Shown piece after piece: positions 35,601 through 47,751 of a stretch of DNA of 64,000 nucleotides (within the stretch, counting starts at the first letter, position 1; each line of letters starts with the position of its first letter). Source of the DNA: Rutidosis leptorrhynchoides. Lineage: Eukaryota > Streptophyta > Magnoliopsida > Asterales > Asteraceae. The notes beneath the pieces are model-generated. The model did no database searches. It was given only the letters and a program-made list of their open reading frames with translations, and was not told the DNA's origin. A program made the position numbers and the translations under genes. The DNA is taken from contig NC_092338.1 in assembly GCF_046630445.1 (NCBI RefSeq), positions 337,551,001-337,615,000 of the forward strand, given 5' to 3'.

Positions 35601-35889
35601 CCATGTTTGTATGATATTGTGTAAAAACTGCATTCAAGAAACTGATTTCGATGTAACATATTTGTATTGTAAACCATTATGTAATGGTCGTGTGTAAACA
35701 GGATATTTTAGATTATCATTATTTGATAATCTACGTAAAGCTTTTTAAACCTTTATTTATGAAATAAAGGTTATGGTTTGTTTTAAAAATGAATGCAGTC
35801 TTTGAAAAATGTCTCATATAGAGGTCAAAACCTCGCAACGAAATCAATTAATATGGAACGTTTTTAATCAATAAGAACGGGACATTTCA
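32634..35889 (+). repeat. Element D 3' LTR (3256 bp)
   Basis: It is nearly identical to 22788-26035; differences are scattered single bases, a longer TA run and a short GT insertion near the end. It ends in TTTCA, followed by the TTTAA target copy. Confidence 0.96.
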
Positions 35890-36437
35890 TTTAATACTTC
35901 GTAAACATACGCACTCTCCAAGTGTACTTTTAGGGGGTGATAAACGTTAAGTTAGTTACCAAGTACCCACGGTTAAACATATACTTTTCATACTGTTTTG
36001 AAACGCTGTTGAAGCACTGAAATCTCGTGGCTTACCTTACATACTGTTATACTTAAACTATAGCTCACCAACCTTTGTGTTGACGTTTTTAAGCATGTTT
36101 TTCTCAGGTGCCTAAGTTTGCTTGCTTCCGCTGTTACTAGTCTTGCTGATTAGCCACCCGCTGCCTTGTTAGAGTTGTTACCGCAGGAAACATTTTATCT
36201 TGCATTCAAACTTTATTACTGTTGAACAATGATTTGTAACGACCTAAGGGTCACACACTATTATTACTTGCTTCCGTTCATAGAAGCATACTTTTGGTTG
36301 TAAAACAATTGACGTTGGCTATGACGTCACCTTTTATCATGAATGCAAACTTGTTTTGAAAACGCATATAGTGTTTGACCTTGTAATGATCCTGTTGTTG
36401 ATGATTCGTACACGATGGTTTTGTACGGGGCATCACA
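35890..36437 (+). repeat. Solo LTR G, right part
   Basis: The first five bases are D's target duplication. The remainder is the end of the LTR that begins at 20313, closing in CACA before the CTCTT copia duplication. Confidence 0.82.
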
Positions 36438-37124
36438 CTCTTTCTCGGCTAGATATTGCATATGCAGTCAACAAAGTCTGTCAATTTATGCATGCCCCAA
36501 CTCAAAAGCATTGGTGTGCGATTAAAAGAATACTGCGATATCTTCATGGTACTATATATCATGGTATGATCATTCGCCGAGCCTCCGACACTACTCTTCA
36601 GGAAATTATAGATAGTCATTGGCAAGGTACTTCATCCACGAAACTGTCATCTCTTGAAACATTCTCTTATGCTGATTGGGATGGATATCTAGATCCACGG
36701 GGGGATTTACTATCTATTTAGGCTCTAATCTCATCTCACGGACTGCCCGTAACAACGCACTGTTTCTTGTTCTTCTATTGAATCACAATACAAAGCCCTT
36801 GCTGACACAGCTGTTGAGCTTACATGGCTTCAAGCTCTTCTTCCTGAACTTGGCATTCACACATCTTCAACACCTATACTATGGTGAAATAATCTAGGTG
36901 CAACCTACTTATCAGCCAATCCTATCTTTCATGCACGGACAAAACACATAGAAATCGACTTTCACTTTGTTCGTGAAAAGGTTGCTCAAGGAGATTTGAG
37001 ATTACAATTCATATCTACGGATGACCAGATTTTAGATATCTTTACAAAGCCATTAACTACTAATCAATTTCTATTTCTGAGATCCAAGCTACAGGTCGTT
37101 CCCCGCCCTTAGCTTGCGGGGGCG
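36438..37124 (+). pseudogene. pol: Copia element F: RNase H end of pol, degenerate
   Basis: It continues the copia pol interrupted at 20312. Recognisable segments are DIAYAVNKVCQFMHAP, ILRYLHGT, a YADWDGY-type RNase H motif (36668-36690), and in a shifted frame the [17 protein letters not shown] and DIFTKPL segments typical of the copia RNase H C-terminus (36930-37060). There are several frameshifts and a stop at 36719-36721. It ends near a purine-rich tract, AGCTTGCGGGGGCG (37111-37124), the likely PPT. Confidence 0.9.
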
Positions 37125-37260
37125 TATTAGATATATAAGCCCATGGGCTTAAGGTTTAGTATTGACTTAGGCTCCAAGTTGTATTAGCCTATATATATTT
37201 GATGTAATCCATTGTTTAAGATACAATAATACAATACAATTTTCCTGAAATTATACTTTG
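37125..37260 (+). repeat. Probable copia element F 3' LTR start
   Basis: TATTAGATATATAAGCCC directly follows the purine tract, where a copia LTR would begin TGTTAGATAT, so the G seems mutated. The right edge cannot be fixed because the 5' LTR is outside the window. 37261-37352 is AT-rich and unassigned. Confidence 0.5.
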
Positions 37261-37352
37261 GAGCCGTGTAATGCACATAGTGTTTTAAGTAAATAGATAT
37301 ATAAGATATATTTATGATGTAATTAGCGAAAACAAATTTTCTTTTCGTTTTT

Positions 37353-39682
37353 TGTAACGACCCAACCCGTATTTAAACCGGCCCGTAATTTTTTTTTGTT
37401 TTTCTTAAATACATTAATATTTAGGTCCCATTTATGTTTCAAAAGCATCTTTAACACAATAATAAGTTCAATAAACTTTTAAAACATTTATTACATAGTT
37501 TAAATATCCGGAACGGGCAAACACGACCCGACTATTTTAATTTCCAACAAAACTAAGCATCGTGATTGGGGATACGCTACCCAATCCTAATCCATCCAAA
37601 AGCATGTCCTCTAAAGCAAACTACGCAAGTCCACTAGTTCCCACGTTTACCCGTGCCACCGCCTCCATGCAAATCTTTAAAAATGTTAACAACGAGAGGG
37701 TAAGCTGATGCTTAGTGAGTGAGAATATACTACATACATATATATGCATAAAATGGACACGCCACACAAGTAACCAAATAACGCATACCGGAGCATCCAA
37801 GCATAAAGGCAAGCTAAGCTAAGCTTACCGTACGATCACTAAGCAACAAGCTAATAACATCAACAATAAAGTAAGTTCACCAACGACGATGTGAACAACG
37901 CCAAATAAGCTATAACCGGAGGGTTAGCTACATCACAACAATACATCAATATATATATAAGCGTAAACCGCCCAAGGTTAACCCCTTAACCCAAATACCA
38001 AAACCAACTACCAATTACCAAAATGAAGATTGGCCGAACTACACGAGCCTTAGTAAATCCGCATCCACACGAGACTACTATCTTCAATAACACCACACAA
38101 CATTGAGGTTGGCCGAACTACACGAGCCTTAGTAAATTCGCAACCACACGAGATCACTACCTCAATAAGCTGACCGAACTACACGCGTCATCGTGAATCC
38201 GCATCCACACGTAACTCACTTCCCAATATCAAAACCCAATATCCCGGGATTATACAAATCCACATCATCGGGATCATCCAATTCACAACTACATATCAAC
38301 CCTTCGCCATTGGGGTTATGTAAACCACATCACAAGCACAAGTGATAACGTACACACAAAGTGTGCTCCTCGCCAAAGATGGTTAACCAAAACGCACAAC
38401 CGTGCCAATTGGACCCATACACAAGTCCATCAAATCCACCTATATGTGAAGTGAGCTCTATAGCCGAGAATCACTTCACACGACCCGAACCCATCCTACA
38501 CATGCATATGCACATAGGATATTAAAACTCACATTGAAGTCTCAATGGATGCCAAACCGCCAATGGAATGTACCTATTCCATTAATCACATAACAAACAA
38601 CACAATTAGGGAGGATTTACAAACCAACCCAAATTGACAACTAGTGCAATCTCGACCCAAATGCACCTCCAAGCACAAACCGCGCCCAAACTAACCAATA
38701 ATCACTAACACTAGTGAAAATGGTCCTAATAAGCCAATTAAACCCGAACACAAGTGTTAAACACTTGTCTTGCCTAATTTGCCACCAAAACCATAATTTT
38801 GACCCATTTCAAAATTAGTCAACCAAACACACCCAAATGAGTTCCAACACTTCCATAATCACTAATCATAGTGATTACACTCAATTTAAAAGTTTTACAA
38901 GCATAAACTTGCACACCAAACCCAAAACCCGCCAACATCAACAATAAACCCGAATCTTGGTGTTAATCTTCAATTAACAACTAATGGGGTTTCCTCTATG
39001 AACATACAATCAAAAGCCCCAAATTTAGATGATGAACACGAAAATGAAATTCGGAGTTAGAGCTTACCGCTAGTATCACCTTGTAGCTAAGAACGAGGAG
39101 AACAAGGTTGCCTCTTACGCTTTCGATCGAATCACGAATCTTCCCTTCCAAAATCCCTCTTGAAAGATTTGGAGTATTTAAGTTTTGAGAGGAAATGAAG
39201 AAGAAAAGGAAAAAGAAATAAAGAAAATGAGATGAGTGGATGGGATTTAAGATCCCAAATCTTGCACATACGCGAAAAGACCAAAATGCCCCTAAAAACC
39301 CTTAAAAACTCGAAATTGGAACCAGCTCGTCAGAGGTGCCGCGCCGCGGCCCTCTTCCTCGCGCCGCGACATACAACGCGGTCTGGGATCAATTTTTCAT
39401 GCCATCTGATCCTGATTTCAGTTCATTGCCGCGCCGCGGCCTATTCTGTCGCGTCGTGACCTTGGCCGTGGTCTGGTGCATGTCTTAACGTGCTTTCTAA
39501 AAACTGAAACCAGTTGTATGTCGTGCCGCGGCCCCTTCTGCCGCTGCGCTACCCAAAGCGTGGTCTGATCATTTCCCACGTACATGAACTTTAACACACG
39601 AATACGCCTCAAATCTTTCATACACTAGTCGTACATACACGACACACCTCCATATCATATACGGGGAAAACGGGGTGTTACA
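37353..39682 (-). repeat. Solo LTR H (2330 bp)
   Basis: It runs from TGTAACGACCC to GGGGTGTTACA, flanked by TTTTT on both sides (37348-37352 and 39683-39687). It is homologous in reverse orientation to LTR I (61524-63793), which gives the minus strand as sense. There is no PBS, PPT or gene. It contains three spaced pairs of GC-rich cassettes (39338-39371, 39428-39460, 39521-39545). Confidence 0.85.
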
Positions 39683-40520
39683 TTTTTCCACACACGTGTT
39701 GGTATTATTTATTAATTAATTTTGAATTTGATTATAAATGGAATATATTATTATAAAGATTTATAATTATAATTATATTTAATTAACATATAATATTTTT
39801 ATAAATATAAAATAAATATACTTAATAAAAAAATTTGGAGTTTAACAACTTCTATACTTTAAAAGTTTATAGACGTTTTTTTTTAAGTAATAGACGTTTT
39901 TTTAAGTAATAGACGTAAAAAATTATATATTTTAATGTTAACGTTTAAACTATTAATGTGTTAATCTGCTTCATGGCACGAGTCCCTAACCTCGTCGTAC
40001 TCCACTGGGTCCATTTAAATCTAGTACTCTACTGAGAGTCTGAGACCTTCTTTTCATTTTGTAATTTTAATTAAAATAAAATTATTATTACTGTTTTGTT
40101 AATGAACGAATAGTGTAAAATTTTTTATAAAATTCTGAATATGATTTTTAGCTAATCACAATTTTTATATTTCTTCCATATAATTCATCAACATGAATTT
40201 CTAAAAAAATAAATAATATCTTTTTAGCGCTGTCTTAAACCCCTTCATTAACTTTTGCTTGAGAGTCTTTCCTCTGAACACGATCCTTAGACCGCTTGTA
40301 TCGGTTGGAAACCAACTCCGTTGGATCCGATTTGGCAAGCAAGCAACGGGAGTATATGGCGTATTAGTTCGTTGGATACACCCGTTGGAGATGCGTCGGT
40401 TGGAAAGCAACGGAACAAGCAACATTGTTGCTTTTACCTTTTTACTTTTTTATTAATTTAAAAGTATTATTTTTATCTCCTTTTTAATACATACCCAAAT
40501 ATATTTTAACACATCATCAT
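39683..40520. other. AT-rich intergenic sequence
   Basis: Beyond H's target copy this stretch is AT-rich with short T-runs and a small duplicated TAATAGACGTTTTTTT motif near 39888-39912. I see no gene or element boundary. Confidence 0.6.
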
Positions 40521-40751
40521 AAGACCAATACTAATGGGCCTCGCCCTCAATATGTCATGTGCTCCGCCCTCGAGGGCGCCGATGGCATTCATCCTGCCCT
40601 CGGCCGCCCTCGTTTCTCTCTCCTCTGTCCGTGCTGTAGTTTGTCATGGGGATGCAGTTTTGAGGACGTTACCATGTGAATTTTTTTATTTATGTTTATT
40701 ATTCAAACGGCTATATAGCCGTTGGTGTTTTTTTTTCTTTTCAACCCTCAC

Positions 40752-40760
40752 TATATATAC
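40752..40760 (+). promoter_or_regulatory. Harbinger transposase TATA box
   Basis: CACTATATATACC lies about 85 bases before the transposase ATG. It is preceded by the palindrome AACGGCTATATAGCCGTT (40708-40725). Confidence 0.6.
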
Positions 40761-40840
40761 CTCTATACCATTTATACTATCACTCCATAAAATCTCTACT
40801 TTTATATCACAATTTTTATTCTATTTCATTAATATTAAAA

Positions 40841-42287
40841 ATGCCTAAAAAGCGTATTGATAGTCTTACGAAAGATGCGTTGGCAATTGCGAGTTCGGAT
40901 TTCAATATTGTCACACTCGGTCTACTTGATATGATAGATGTAGACGAAGAGGAAGAAATCATTCAACCAATTCCAAGGCCGCCTAGAAGATTTATTCATA
41001 GAGACCGCGAGGGTACCGCGATGCGTTTGTGGAATGATTATTTCTCCGAGAATCCCACTTTCCCCGAAGATTATTTTCGTCACCGTTATAGGATGAGTCG
41101 GCCATTGTATATACGCATATGCCAAGGTATAATGAATTACTCTCAATAACCTATTCCTGATTATTTTTTTATATTTTCATCAAAAGCGAGATGCTACCGG
41201 GTTGTTAGGTTTTAATGTTTTCCAAAAATGTACATCCGCGATACGACAATTAGCATACGGTACTGCACCTGATGCTTTTGACGAGTACTTGCATATTGGC
41301 CAACAAACATCATAAGAATCTTTGAATAATTTTTGTAAAAGTGTGATTCACTTGTACTCGGAGTAATTGAGAAAACTGACTCCACAAGACGTAGAACGTC
41401 TTGTATCCGCACATGCGGAATTACATGGTTTTCCGACAATGTTGGGTAGTCTATATTGTATGCATTGGGCATGGAAAAATTTCCTATATAAATATAAAGG
41501 TCATTATACTAGAGGCGATCATAGCTATCAAACAATCATGTTAGAAGCAGTGGCATCTTATGATTTATGGATTTGACACGCTTACTTTGGACCCGCTGGT
41601 TCAAACAACAACATCAATGTCCTTAATCAATATGATTTATTTAACGAGTTACTTCAAGACACGGCTCCACCGTGTAATCTTTCTGTTAGTGGGTGTAACT
41701 TCAATAATGGTTACTACCTAACCGATGGGATATATCTGGATTGGGCGACATTAATTAAGTATTTCAAAAGTCCGCCTGACTCTAAATCAGCAAAATTTAA
41801 AAAGTATCAAGAATCTGCTCGGAAAGATATTGAACGGGCATTCGGTGTGCTTCAAGGTCGATGACAAATAATAAAAAACCCGTGCCGACAATTATATGTC
41901 GAAAGAATTCGAAGAATTATGCACGCTTATGTTATATTGCATAATATGATCACCGAAGACTATGGACGTGCAATGTGTTCACTTGAAGATAATTACAAGC
42001 CGGCTCGTCATCCAAGACGCTCAATCGAAGAAAGGGTTCAAGCGCACATGCGTATTAATAAAGAATTGCGAGATTCGTCCATTCATCATCTACTACGACA
42101 AAAGCTCATCGAACACATTTGGAATCTTCCGGCTAATTTCCGTGTTCGGCACGTTCCACATGCTCGAGCCGCTCCAGAAGATGGAACTTCCAACACTGCC
42201 GAAGATGTTGAAGAAAACGAGGACGAAAGCGAGGATGAAAATGAAAATGAAGACGTGGACTTGGACGAAGATTATTGTGACGAATAG
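40841..42287 (+). pseudogene. PIF/Harbinger transposase, degenerate
   Basis: The family (plant Harbinger, HARBI1-like DDE nuclease) excises and inserts DNA at short target sites. It begins MPKKRIDSL, with an N-terminal RFIHRDREG region and a DYFSENPTF/YRMSRPLYIRI helical part (to 41146). After a stop and a frameshift it continues with RDATGLLGF, MHWAWKN, MLEAVASYDLWI (41540-41573), a YYLTDGIYLDWAT segment, ERAFGVLQGR and RIMHAYVILHNMI, and ends in an acidic tail at 42287. The usual catalytic Asp of SIDCMHW is Tyr here (SLYCMHW) and the Asp of NDINVLD is changed. With at least three stops it cannot be active. Confidence 0.9.
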
Positions 42288-42435
42288 TTTCATAGTTTTT
42301 AATTTATGTTTTAGTTAATGTAACTTTTGATTATGTCTTTTTTTATAAATAAATGTAACCGTATTAATGTTATTTAATAAAAGTGTTGTTAAAAAAAAAA
42401 TATTCGAAAAAATAGATTTTAATAATTATATCCGA

Positions 42436-42436
<1 letters not shown>

Positions 42437-42521
<85 letters not shown>
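42437..42521. repeat. AAT microsatellite
   Basis: An uninterrupted run of about 28 AAT units sits in the 3' part of the Harbinger element. The poly-Asn and poly-Ile frames across it are not genes. Confidence 0.97.
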
Positions 42522-42524
<3 letters not shown>

Positions 42525-42816
42525 TGTGGGGCCATGTGATGGGGAGGAAGGATGTCATGGTTGGTAGTGGTGTGTGATGGGGAGTAAGTAAAAAATTAAT
42601 GGAGAGAGAAAGTTGATGTGGCGCTGATGTAGCGGTGTGTCCTGGGAAGTAAGCACGTCATGGTTGGAGTGATCTAATACTCATAACCTACACCAAAAAT
42701 CAACACCACCAATACTCCACACCAAAAACCAACAAATCCCAATAATAAAAAAAAGTGCAAAAATCAATCAATACGAATAACCAACACGACTAATCATAAT
42801 CAGTACAAATGGTCTT

Positions 42817-43543
42817 AATGTAGATCATCACTGTTAGTAGTCTAGAATTTATTATAATTTAGGGAATCACTGTTTGTTATTTAGAAATTTATCTCAAGGA
42901 TATTTTCTCACCCTAGTTCATCACTGTTTGTTATCTAAAACTTATTTTTATGGTAAACCAAACTAGAATCGAAGTGCGTGAAAATGCGAATGCTTGTTAG
43001 AATGTGAATACTGTTCGGTCCTTGCGATATCCAATATATAAATGTCATTACAATCACATATATAATTATTATTAAAAATTTTAAAACTCAAATTCATTTT
43101 TTATGGCCTATTAAAGGCTATTGGGAAAATAAGAAAAGGTCTTCCTCTCCAAACACTACTCCAAAGCATTCTATGATACTTCTATCCGTATGTTAAAAAA
43201 ATGACCAAGGACTGCTTTTGTGGGCCTTCAGGCTCATATACCTTTCATCCTCGACATTTTTAGGGTGGGTTCGTGAAACCTCTTCGAGTTGACAATGATC
43301 ACCCTCGACAGTTTGATGTTTGGGCCAATGATCATTAGTTAGGGACGGTTTATAGATCAAAAAATTCCCTCAAATTGAATGAGAAGAAGCCCACTGAATA
43401 GTTTACCATGATCACCCTTATGCAGTTTGTGGGCCTTGAAGCCCATGTATCTTCTATTGGTACCTGACTACATGCCATTATTTATTTTAAAAAAAAAAAA
43501 AATTATGTGAACATATCATTTATCTAAATCTATGTGTGTATTA
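42817..43543. other. Intergenic sequence
   Basis: AT-rich with a loosely repeated TCACTGTTTGTTAT motif (42868 and 42926) and a repeated phrase around TGTGGGCCTT (43217 and 43429). No gene is seen. Confidence 0.55.
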
Positions 43544-43750
43544 CTCCCTCCGTCCCATATTTATTGTCACCAGACAAAAAACACACAGTTTTAGGAAATC
43601 CCACTAACTTCATTTCTCCACCAATGAAATATCTTCTCTCTCCAGATCCACCAATGAAATATCTTCTTTCCTTTCTATTTATGGAAGTGGACAATTAATT
43701 TGGGACATCCTAAAATGAAATAATGGACAATAATATAGGGACGGAGGGAG
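43544..43750. mobile_element. Stowaway-type MITE
   Basis: The terminal inverted repeats CTCCCTCCGTCCC (43544-43556) and GGGACGGAGGGAG (43738-43750) are flanked by TA on each side (43542-43543 and 43751-43752). This is the signature of Tc1/mariner-derived Stowaway elements. It is 207 bp, with no coding capacity. Confidence 0.93.
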
Positions 43751-43903
43751 TAGTTCATACAAAGCTTTCAAAACGCTCTTTCTTGCCCTTTCATCCCATG
43801 CAAAACGCCCATGCCAAACCTATAAAGAAAGTTCAACTGGCAATTCGGGACTTTCTTGACATAATATGAGGATAACGCTCCATAACAAATAATGTTATGA
43901 ATG

Positions 43904-44640
43904 TTTTTTTTTTTTTTTTTAAAAGCAAACAAATTATATAATAAAAGAATAAAGAATTAGGTACAAGGATATAACACTACAGGAGCATGTATCCTATACA
44001 TAGGATGTATCCTATATCACATCTCGAATTAACATTTGATTATATACCAGGCTAAGGCTCGAGAACATATACGAAGGCCCTTACAACTCATGACGGATTC
44101 TCTAGCCATCGATTCCATTCGATTTTTTTCTTTCGCGAGATGTTAGAAATTCACTCGAAGCTTTTTTGCTTGAATTCTTTTAAAGTCACCGATGCACACA
44201 ACCATTTTCCATTGAATATTTTTTAATTACAATTTTTCCATATGAAGCATCTACACATCCATTCCATTGCTTGTCAAAGTTTACTTCCCCAACAAGATTT
44301 AATTTTATTATTCTTGCCACAACAAATGTCTTCGATGCTAAGGTTTGTAACCAGGTTGATCTTTCACCACTTATGAACTCGCTCCCAAACGTCCATGTCA
44401 TGTTTACAAAGAATTAGTTTATGATCTAAATTTTCGATCCCGTCATCACAAGTGGGACAACGAACCGAACCTAGATCGATACTTCTCTTACTAAGCTCGA
44501 TTAGTGTAGGAAGCCTCTTTAGTTTTGACCTCTACACGAAAATCTCTAACTTTTTGAAAACAAGATTGTTGCGCATAAAAATTTGACTTGATTCCATTGA
44601 TAAAATAGTAGCTTCATCGATGATTAACACAAAATATTAT
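43904..44640 (-). pseudogene. LINE 3' end: RT-associated zinc-binding domain, degenerate
   Basis: On the minus strand the frames show KLKRLPTLIELSKRSIDLGS, then CPTCDDGIENLDHKLILC and VWERVHKW. This is the C..C..H..C pattern of the zf-RVT domain found after RT in plant LINEs. Stop codons interrupt it. Downstream on the minus strand are a 3' UTR and an A-tail, seen as the T-run at 43904-43920. It is a 5'-truncated, old insertion. Confidence 0.75.
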
Positions 44641-44758
44641 ATGGTGTATCCTATGGACTACACGCATAAAAACATCATTTTTATACGGAATAAGTACTCG
44701 AAACGCACAATAATAGCAGCAACATCAATTTTTATTAAACAACCATTCAACGTTTTCC

Positions 44759-45200
44759 GATGATAACAGGCTGCCCAACGTTATGCGTAAGCCCTCAAGG
44801 TAGCTTTATGCTTAAGCCCTTAAATAAGCGTGTGAGCACCACACATGCCACGTCAGCGTCAAGCTTAAGTCGATCATGTATACTTCGCATAAATCAATCA
44901 ATCATCATTTGACACGTGTATCTGAATATCACGGAGGATCTGTGCCTATATATAGACCCCTTGGGTTACCACATTTCATAATTCAGTAACCTGTAGCAGA
45001 GAACACACTTTCTCTTTCACATAGTATTTTCTCACTCTAGAACTCACCCCTTAGCAACAACACGCTAAACGGACCACTCATAGTTTGGTCCCGAAAGATT
45101 GATAAGGCCACCCTACTAAGAACTCGTCCATGATCCGGGTCTGCGGGAATTCATCCCGAAGGCAAACATCAATCGACAACATATCCCACCATGCTGAGCA
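44759..45200 (+). repeat. LTR-like promoter fragment
   Basis: It begins TGATAACAGGCTGCCC and has a strong TATA box in CCTATATATAGACCCC (44946-44959). A CT-rich, Ser/Leu-free leader and a GC-richer segment follow, resembling the U3-R-U5 of a plant LTR. I could not find a target duplication or a partner LTR, so edges and identity are tentative. The next 2 kb are plainly different in composition. Confidence 0.35.
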
Positions 45201-47239
45201 GTTCTAGTATTGTACTAATATATATTAGCCGCTAGCCGGAAAATAATATCAACATAGGGGAATGCTAACTAGTGTCATAACAGCATAAGTTGACGATAAT
45301 TTAATTGTGCCAACCTGATAGAAGAAAATAAAGTAAATACGTAATATAATGTGTAGTGATCAATCCTCATATACAAGTGTCGTTTCGACTTTTCTATAAC
45401 AAAATTTCTTAAAGATTCTCGCGATTTTGCAGGTCTATGACTTCTATTTATAACACAAAAACATATTAATTATACTACAAGTAATAGATTTCTTACTATT
45501 CTTATAAAAGATACGAATAGATCTCTAACTATACATGTATACATGAATACTACGAGTAGTTAACTTCGAATTAATATATCTTTGGAAAATTAATCTTAAT
45601 TAAATGTTGCTAACTTGTACTCTCAAAACACTAATTAGCATTTACGTATTCCAATAAAAGGGTTAATCACCAATACACAACATATTAAATTTTGTGTCAT
45701 TTTCCCAACATATCATCTCCCGTCAAGGGCTCCTCTTGGTTTACTTCTTGTCCATATATGTTTTCCTAATTTGTAATGTATTTTCATCGTTACAAGGTAT
45801 TTAAACTTTTACTTTCAAGATTCATTAAAGTTTGCGGTATTATAATCATTTTTCATAACTCATATTAATCAAAAAAAGTTTTATTTTAAACTTCTTTAGT
45901 GAAATGACAAAAAGCGTACGTCCGAAAATTAAAAAGACAATATTGTAACTAGGTATTTTGTGGTTTAAGAAGTTATCCCTGTTACTAAAAATACTTAATG
46001 TACACATTATTTCTTTTCTAGTAGTTTAGTGCCTTAATATTTAATATTGATCATTGATTGATGTGTGTAAAAGTGTGTGTTTATGATTAATTGGTTACAA
46101 CTTTTAAATTTATATTTTCTAATTTACTTATTACAATTAACACACTATAGACAACAGTTCCGATCGGTGTAATATAGTAAATAGTAAGTTAGGTATCGTT
46201 CCAAAAGACGTGAAAGCTTATAAAAGTTGTATTTTATATTAATCTAATTCTTAAGAAATAATTAGAATAATTATATTATTATATTATAAAAGTAATTCCT
46301 TTCAACCTTTGCATAGGAAAGAGTAAACTCTACAATTGTTGTACTAGTGACGATTATTTTGTTTATGCACATAAATATTAATGAGTAAATCATGGAACCC
46401 ATTGTGGAACCTAGAAAATCAATCTGAGTCAAACTAATCAAAAAGTCACAAACACTATGATAGTCAGTTATATTTGAAATTCTAATTTAAACCAATTTCT
46501 TAAAGAAAAAAATGACTTGCATTGGCACCTAATGTTACTAAATCTAAACATGATAAAGTAAGATTAAATTCGATATCAATAATCAAAAATCAGGGTAGGA
46601 ATGAAAATTAGGTTTAATTTGGGTTTTCTAAAGACGAAGGCTTCTAATGGTAACTAATTGAAATGCTAGCACTCTATATATTTGGATATGTATTCAGACA
46701 TTATTTCTAAAATCCTATATATTTAGTTATCTATTCAAGTGCTAGCGACTTGAGTAATAAGCTAATAAATTAGTTAAAAAAAAAATTCCTAGAATTCTCT
46801 TATTCTGTTTTACATCACATAAGTGATCTTACATTCACTTTAAATTAAACTATAAAAATTCGCAAGTCTTTATTTAAATCTTTCTTTTAATTCTCATAAT
46901 TAACAAAGATCCTTAAATAAAAATCTAAGGTGATTATTACAATCCTCACATGTTACTATAGATTTAAAATAAAAATATAATGGATTTGATATCTTGAAAA
47001 TTTTAAAAACGCCATCATTTTGTTGGGGCATAAAATTTTCATCAATTTCACTAACATTTTAAGTAGTTTATCAGTATTTCCTTAAATTTTTAAAAAAATA
47101 TTTAATTAAGTGAATAATTCACTTCTCCCCCACACTTAAAATTATGCAATGTCCTCACTTATATAAAATCAGACTTATAAAAAACATTTGAAAGACAAAA
47201 CATAGTAAATAGGGAGAAGAATTATGTTATTTGGAATAG
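45201..47239. other. AT-rich intergenic sequence
   Basis: Two kilobases of AT-rich sequence with no ORF above background, no terminal repeats and no recognisable element. It may be the only non-repetitive flank in the window, or very old transposon remains. Confidence 0.5.
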
Positions 47240-47751
47240 AATTGTAGTCAAAGGTGAATGCCCCTGACTTGCCTGCACGGCATACTGCGCGCCGCGCAGA
47301 AGAATGGCGTGCCGCGCCATTGCGTAGACAGGTCTGGGGACTGTTTTGTAAATATATGAAAGATAGGGATTTATGTGCAGTTATGCATGGACATGTTTTG
47401 GGCTTATTTTAGATTTGGAACAACCATTTCATTCGTTTCATTTTATCTCCAAGCACACAAGTTCTAGAGTGAGAAAGGTTTAGTAAGAGAGAGTTTGTTT
47501 CGAAGAAGAAGCTTGATTCCTTCAAATCAAGAACTCATCTTGGTGATTCTTCCACCTGGCTGCATTTAGGTGATTTTGGTAAGCTTCAAATCCGAATTTC
47601 ATTATCTAATTTGAGATTTATATAGGATTTGAGTTATTTGGTGATGATAAGCCCATATATCTTTATAATTTGGGTATATAGTAGCTAGTAGTTGAGTCTC
47701 GAAACCCTTGAATGTGAGTTTGGGGTGGGTGACGAATTGGTCATGTTAGGG
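47240..47751 (+). repeat. Ty3-type LTR fragment
   Basis: The phrase TTTTGGTAAGCTTCAAATCC and its surroundings parallel LTR I (TTGGTAAGTCTCAAATTTG near 62090). It carries the GC dyads CTGCGCGCCGCGCAG (47285-47299) and ATGGCG...CGCCAT (47303-47319). It is cut off at 47751 by another LTR that begins TGTCACACTGCC. Confidence 0.5.

Larger units (their letters stand above)
22788..35889 (+). mobile_element. Element D: complete Tekay-like LTR retrotransposon with F-box ORF
   Basis: This is a complete 13.1 kb element flanked by a perfect TTTAA target duplication (22783-22787 and 35890-35894). In order it has a 3248-bp LTR, a PBS, a conserved leader, an acidic ORF, an F-box ORF, an internal polypurine-like motif, an uninterrupted gag-pol frame, the PPT and a 3256-bp LTR. 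By eye the LTRs differ at about two dozen positions plus small indels, well under 1 percent, so insertion was recent. The pol domain order (protease, RT, RNase H, integrase) is Ty3-type, and the C-terminal chromodomain-like tail fits the Tekay/Del chromovirus lineage. Confidence 0.95.
40521..42816 (+). mobile_element. PIF/Harbinger-type DNA transposon, inactive
   Basis: A degenerate plant Harbinger transposase gene is enclosed by short terminal inverted sequences: AAGACCA at 40521 and its complement ending GGTCTT at 42816. The inner bases agree only partly (TACTAATGG against TTTGTACTG). A clean 3-bp TWA target duplication is not obvious, so the ends are approximate. It contains an AAT microsatellite in the 3' region. 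Confidence 0.7.

Noticed and set aside
42367..42567. Poly-Asn and poly-Ile frames
   Set aside because: Translated AAT microsatellite.
40518..42819. TAA target duplication for the Harbinger element
   Set aside because: The left edge reads TAA but the right reads TTA relative to the same terminal bases, so the duplication is not demonstrated.
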